Of a stretch of DNA of 64,000 nt, positions 62,090-64,000 are shown one piece after another; positions within the stretch are counted from its first letter, which is position 1, and the number at the start of each line of letters is the position of its first letter. The stretch comes from Gymnogyps californianus (taxonomy: Eukaryota; Chordata; Aves; Accipitriformes; Cathartidae). Location of the stretch: the NCBI RefSeq assembly GCF_018139145.2, contig NC_059474.1, positions 40,442,344 through 40,506,343 of the forward strand. Direction: 5' to 3'. The position numbers and the translations under genes are program-made. Below the pieces are notes generated by a model. That model was not told the origin of the DNA. It was given only the letters and a program-made list of their open reading frames with translations, and did not search any database.

Positions 62090-64000
62090 AAGGCAAATAA
62101 AAGAAGTCAATTGTCAATAAGGCAAACGAATCTTATGAAGAATAACATTTCTAATAAACCCCTTTATTTGTGGGAGAAAAAAAAATCCTAAAATTATGGA
62201 GATAGACTCTCATTCAGGTTCCCTTCTTACTAACTTGTACAAGACTTTGTGCTCTCTTTAAAATCTTGTACAGGCTATTCCAGATTTACATGCCAATGAT
62301 GCATCTTACACTCAACTGAACTGTGCAATGATCTGACTTTGCAGTCATCAAGCACACAGATATTTTCTGGAAGAAATCAGTAGAAATCTTATAAGGAGCT
62401 GTCAGACTCAAACCAATACACAGAGGTAATACTAAGAGAAAAGAGAAAATCTGGTGGAATTTTGCTAAAGCTTTAGTATCAGACCATTGGCTGAAGACAA
62501 AATAATGCTCAGCTAAGCAAGCTCATCATTTAGTCTTGAATATGCCAAATGCTGTCATCAAAAAAAACCAAACAACCCAACCCTTAACAGTCTTCCATGT
62601 TCATCTAAGGAAAAGCAAAAATTGTGACTATCTTTAGAAGAAAGCTACTGTTTTATTTAGTACTGTCCTTCATAAACAGGAAAGAATAATGCTTATCCTT
62701 TTGATATCTTCAAAACAAAATTTAAGACTCTACCACATTTATGGATGCCAAATAGGTCCCAGAAGATTACATTCTTTGCAGACATCCAAGACAGCTGCAT
62801 TTCTGAAAGATGCTGACAGAGAAGACTCTGTCTTTAAACAAGTACCAAGCCAGAAGAAATTTCATAAATGATATGAGGACACAATTTCCCCAGAAGTAGA
62901 GGATCCTGTTAGCATGGCTCTGTTATACTTGCCTTATGAATTCGTCTTTTCACTCCTTGAAAGTTGCTCAGTAAATTGTTCCTTAAAGATAACTATTTTT
63001 GCTATAGCCCTTCTTAGATTTTCTTTTAGGTATGTTATCTTTTTTTTTTTTGGTAATATACGGAAAAAATATTTTACTCATTGTTTTGTGCTGAGATACA
63101 TTTATTTTCTGAATAAAGGGAATGATGTTCTTACGTATAATTTTTAGTTTCTTTGACTAATAGAATCTGCTTGAATGAAGTATCCAAACCTTTAAAAATA
63201 AGACTCCTAAACACACGCTGCACATGGCTTTGAAGTCAGTGTACGCTCATAAACAGCTTTTGCGAACTATGAATTAGTTACCTTATTGACTCAAAATATA
63301 TTTCCCTATTAAATGCTTAAGTTGTTGCTAACAGCCAAAACGGTAATTTGGAAATATCATTCTCATGAAAGTTGTTAGGCCACTATTTTTCTTTGCAGAA
63401 ATAGTTTTTGACTTTTAGCACGTATAATTCTTAAGACTTCTGAAGATGTTTGTCAGTGCTCTATCAGGAAATGACCATGCATAAGAACTCACTTTGTCTG
63501 AATGCTTTATTTAAAGCTGATAATTTAGGATTAGTCAGTTCTTTGTGTGCTGACATTCAGATGAAACAAAAATGTTTAAATTCCCTTATATTATTTGTAA
63601 CTTACAGCTCCTTGAGAGGATGAAATTCGGCTACATGAATTTATTTACAACGATTTTGTGGTGGGCTATATGTGTGTTATATTTTGTTGTAAGTAAATTA
63701 CTCCCAAACAAGTTTTTTTTAAAACATTTGGAGAATGGAAATACAATTGTAGGTTACTGTTTCTGAATTTCATCTCTGTTTCTTTCTGATATTGAATTTC
63801 ACTTTTGTTTTTTTCTTCTTCCTCTCCAGGCTTTTTTGTCCTATTGGGTCAGATCATGAACCCCTTATTAAAAGGGGGAACAGCGAACTTATGTAGGGAC
63901 ATAAGTAAATGGGAGTATATATGAGAATGACTAGTAAATTCTCCTAAGTTCTCTGAACATTTTTCTTCAGTTTTCAAGTACTTGTTATTTATGGGTCATC

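Larger units (their letters stand above)
2597..64000 (+). other. GPM6A: GPM6A first intron (5' part), continues beyond the window
   Basis: The intron starts with GTATTG directly after the exon 1 coding bases. I scanned for the expected second coding exon (a frame reading GCFECCIKCLGG and then the first transmembrane segment) and for later PLP-family exons and found none, so the intron exceeds 61.4 kb. A very long first intron fits what is known of GPM6A in other vertebrates. Apart from the repeats and candidate elements listed separately, it is AT-rich sequence without recognisable genes or RNA genes. Unlisted stretches longer than 300 bases hold nothing I can name. Alternative GPM6A first exons could lie here but cannot be recognised without transcripts. 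Confidence 0.8.

Overview
The window is vertebrate nuclear DNA, AT-rich and almost free of coding sequence. It is most likely from a bird, probably Neoaves. Three things point to this: the first 659 bases carry an avian ERV-type LTR whose 5' end and internal modules I recognise from memory; there are fragments that look like CR1 LINE 3' ends; and there are many short A/C-rich or G/T-rich low-complexity tracts typical of bird introns. No bacterial operon, phage, CRISPR array or complete protein-coding gene is present.

The one gene I can identify is GPM6A, the neuronal membrane glycoprotein M6-a of the PLP/DM20 tetraspan family. A short open stretch at 2560-2596 (+) encodes MEENMEEGQTQK plus the first base of the next codon, and then a GT donor follows. 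This is the N-terminus I know for the long GPM6A isoform. It has a strong Kozak context and an in-frame TGA at 2545-2547, so the start codon is well fixed. The next coding segment, which should begin GCFECCIKCLGG, was not found anywhere downstream, so 2597-64000 is read as part of a first intron longer than 61 kb.

Layout: 1-659 is an LTR in antisense orientation, cut by the window edge. 660-2160 is 5' flank with an A31/AC-rich/T23 low-complexity block and a 54-bp purine tract. About 2161-2559 is the presumed promoter and 5' UTR. 2560-2596 is the coding part of exon 1. 2597-64000 is intron, holding microsatellites, CR1-like and L2/CR1-clade-like LINE remnants, an ancient palindromic amniote repeat at 14176-14304, a near-perfect 44-bp palindrome at 57564-57607, a small CpG-rich patch at 27588-27777, and a DR1-plus-octamer pair at 62071-62089.

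The open reading frames in the intron (about 144 codons at most) are short, overlap on both strands and match nothing I recognise. I treat them as chance frames and annotate no further genes. I found no undescribed biological system. The most useful leads are the CpG-rich patch as a possible internal promoter or enhancer, and the unexplained palindromes.
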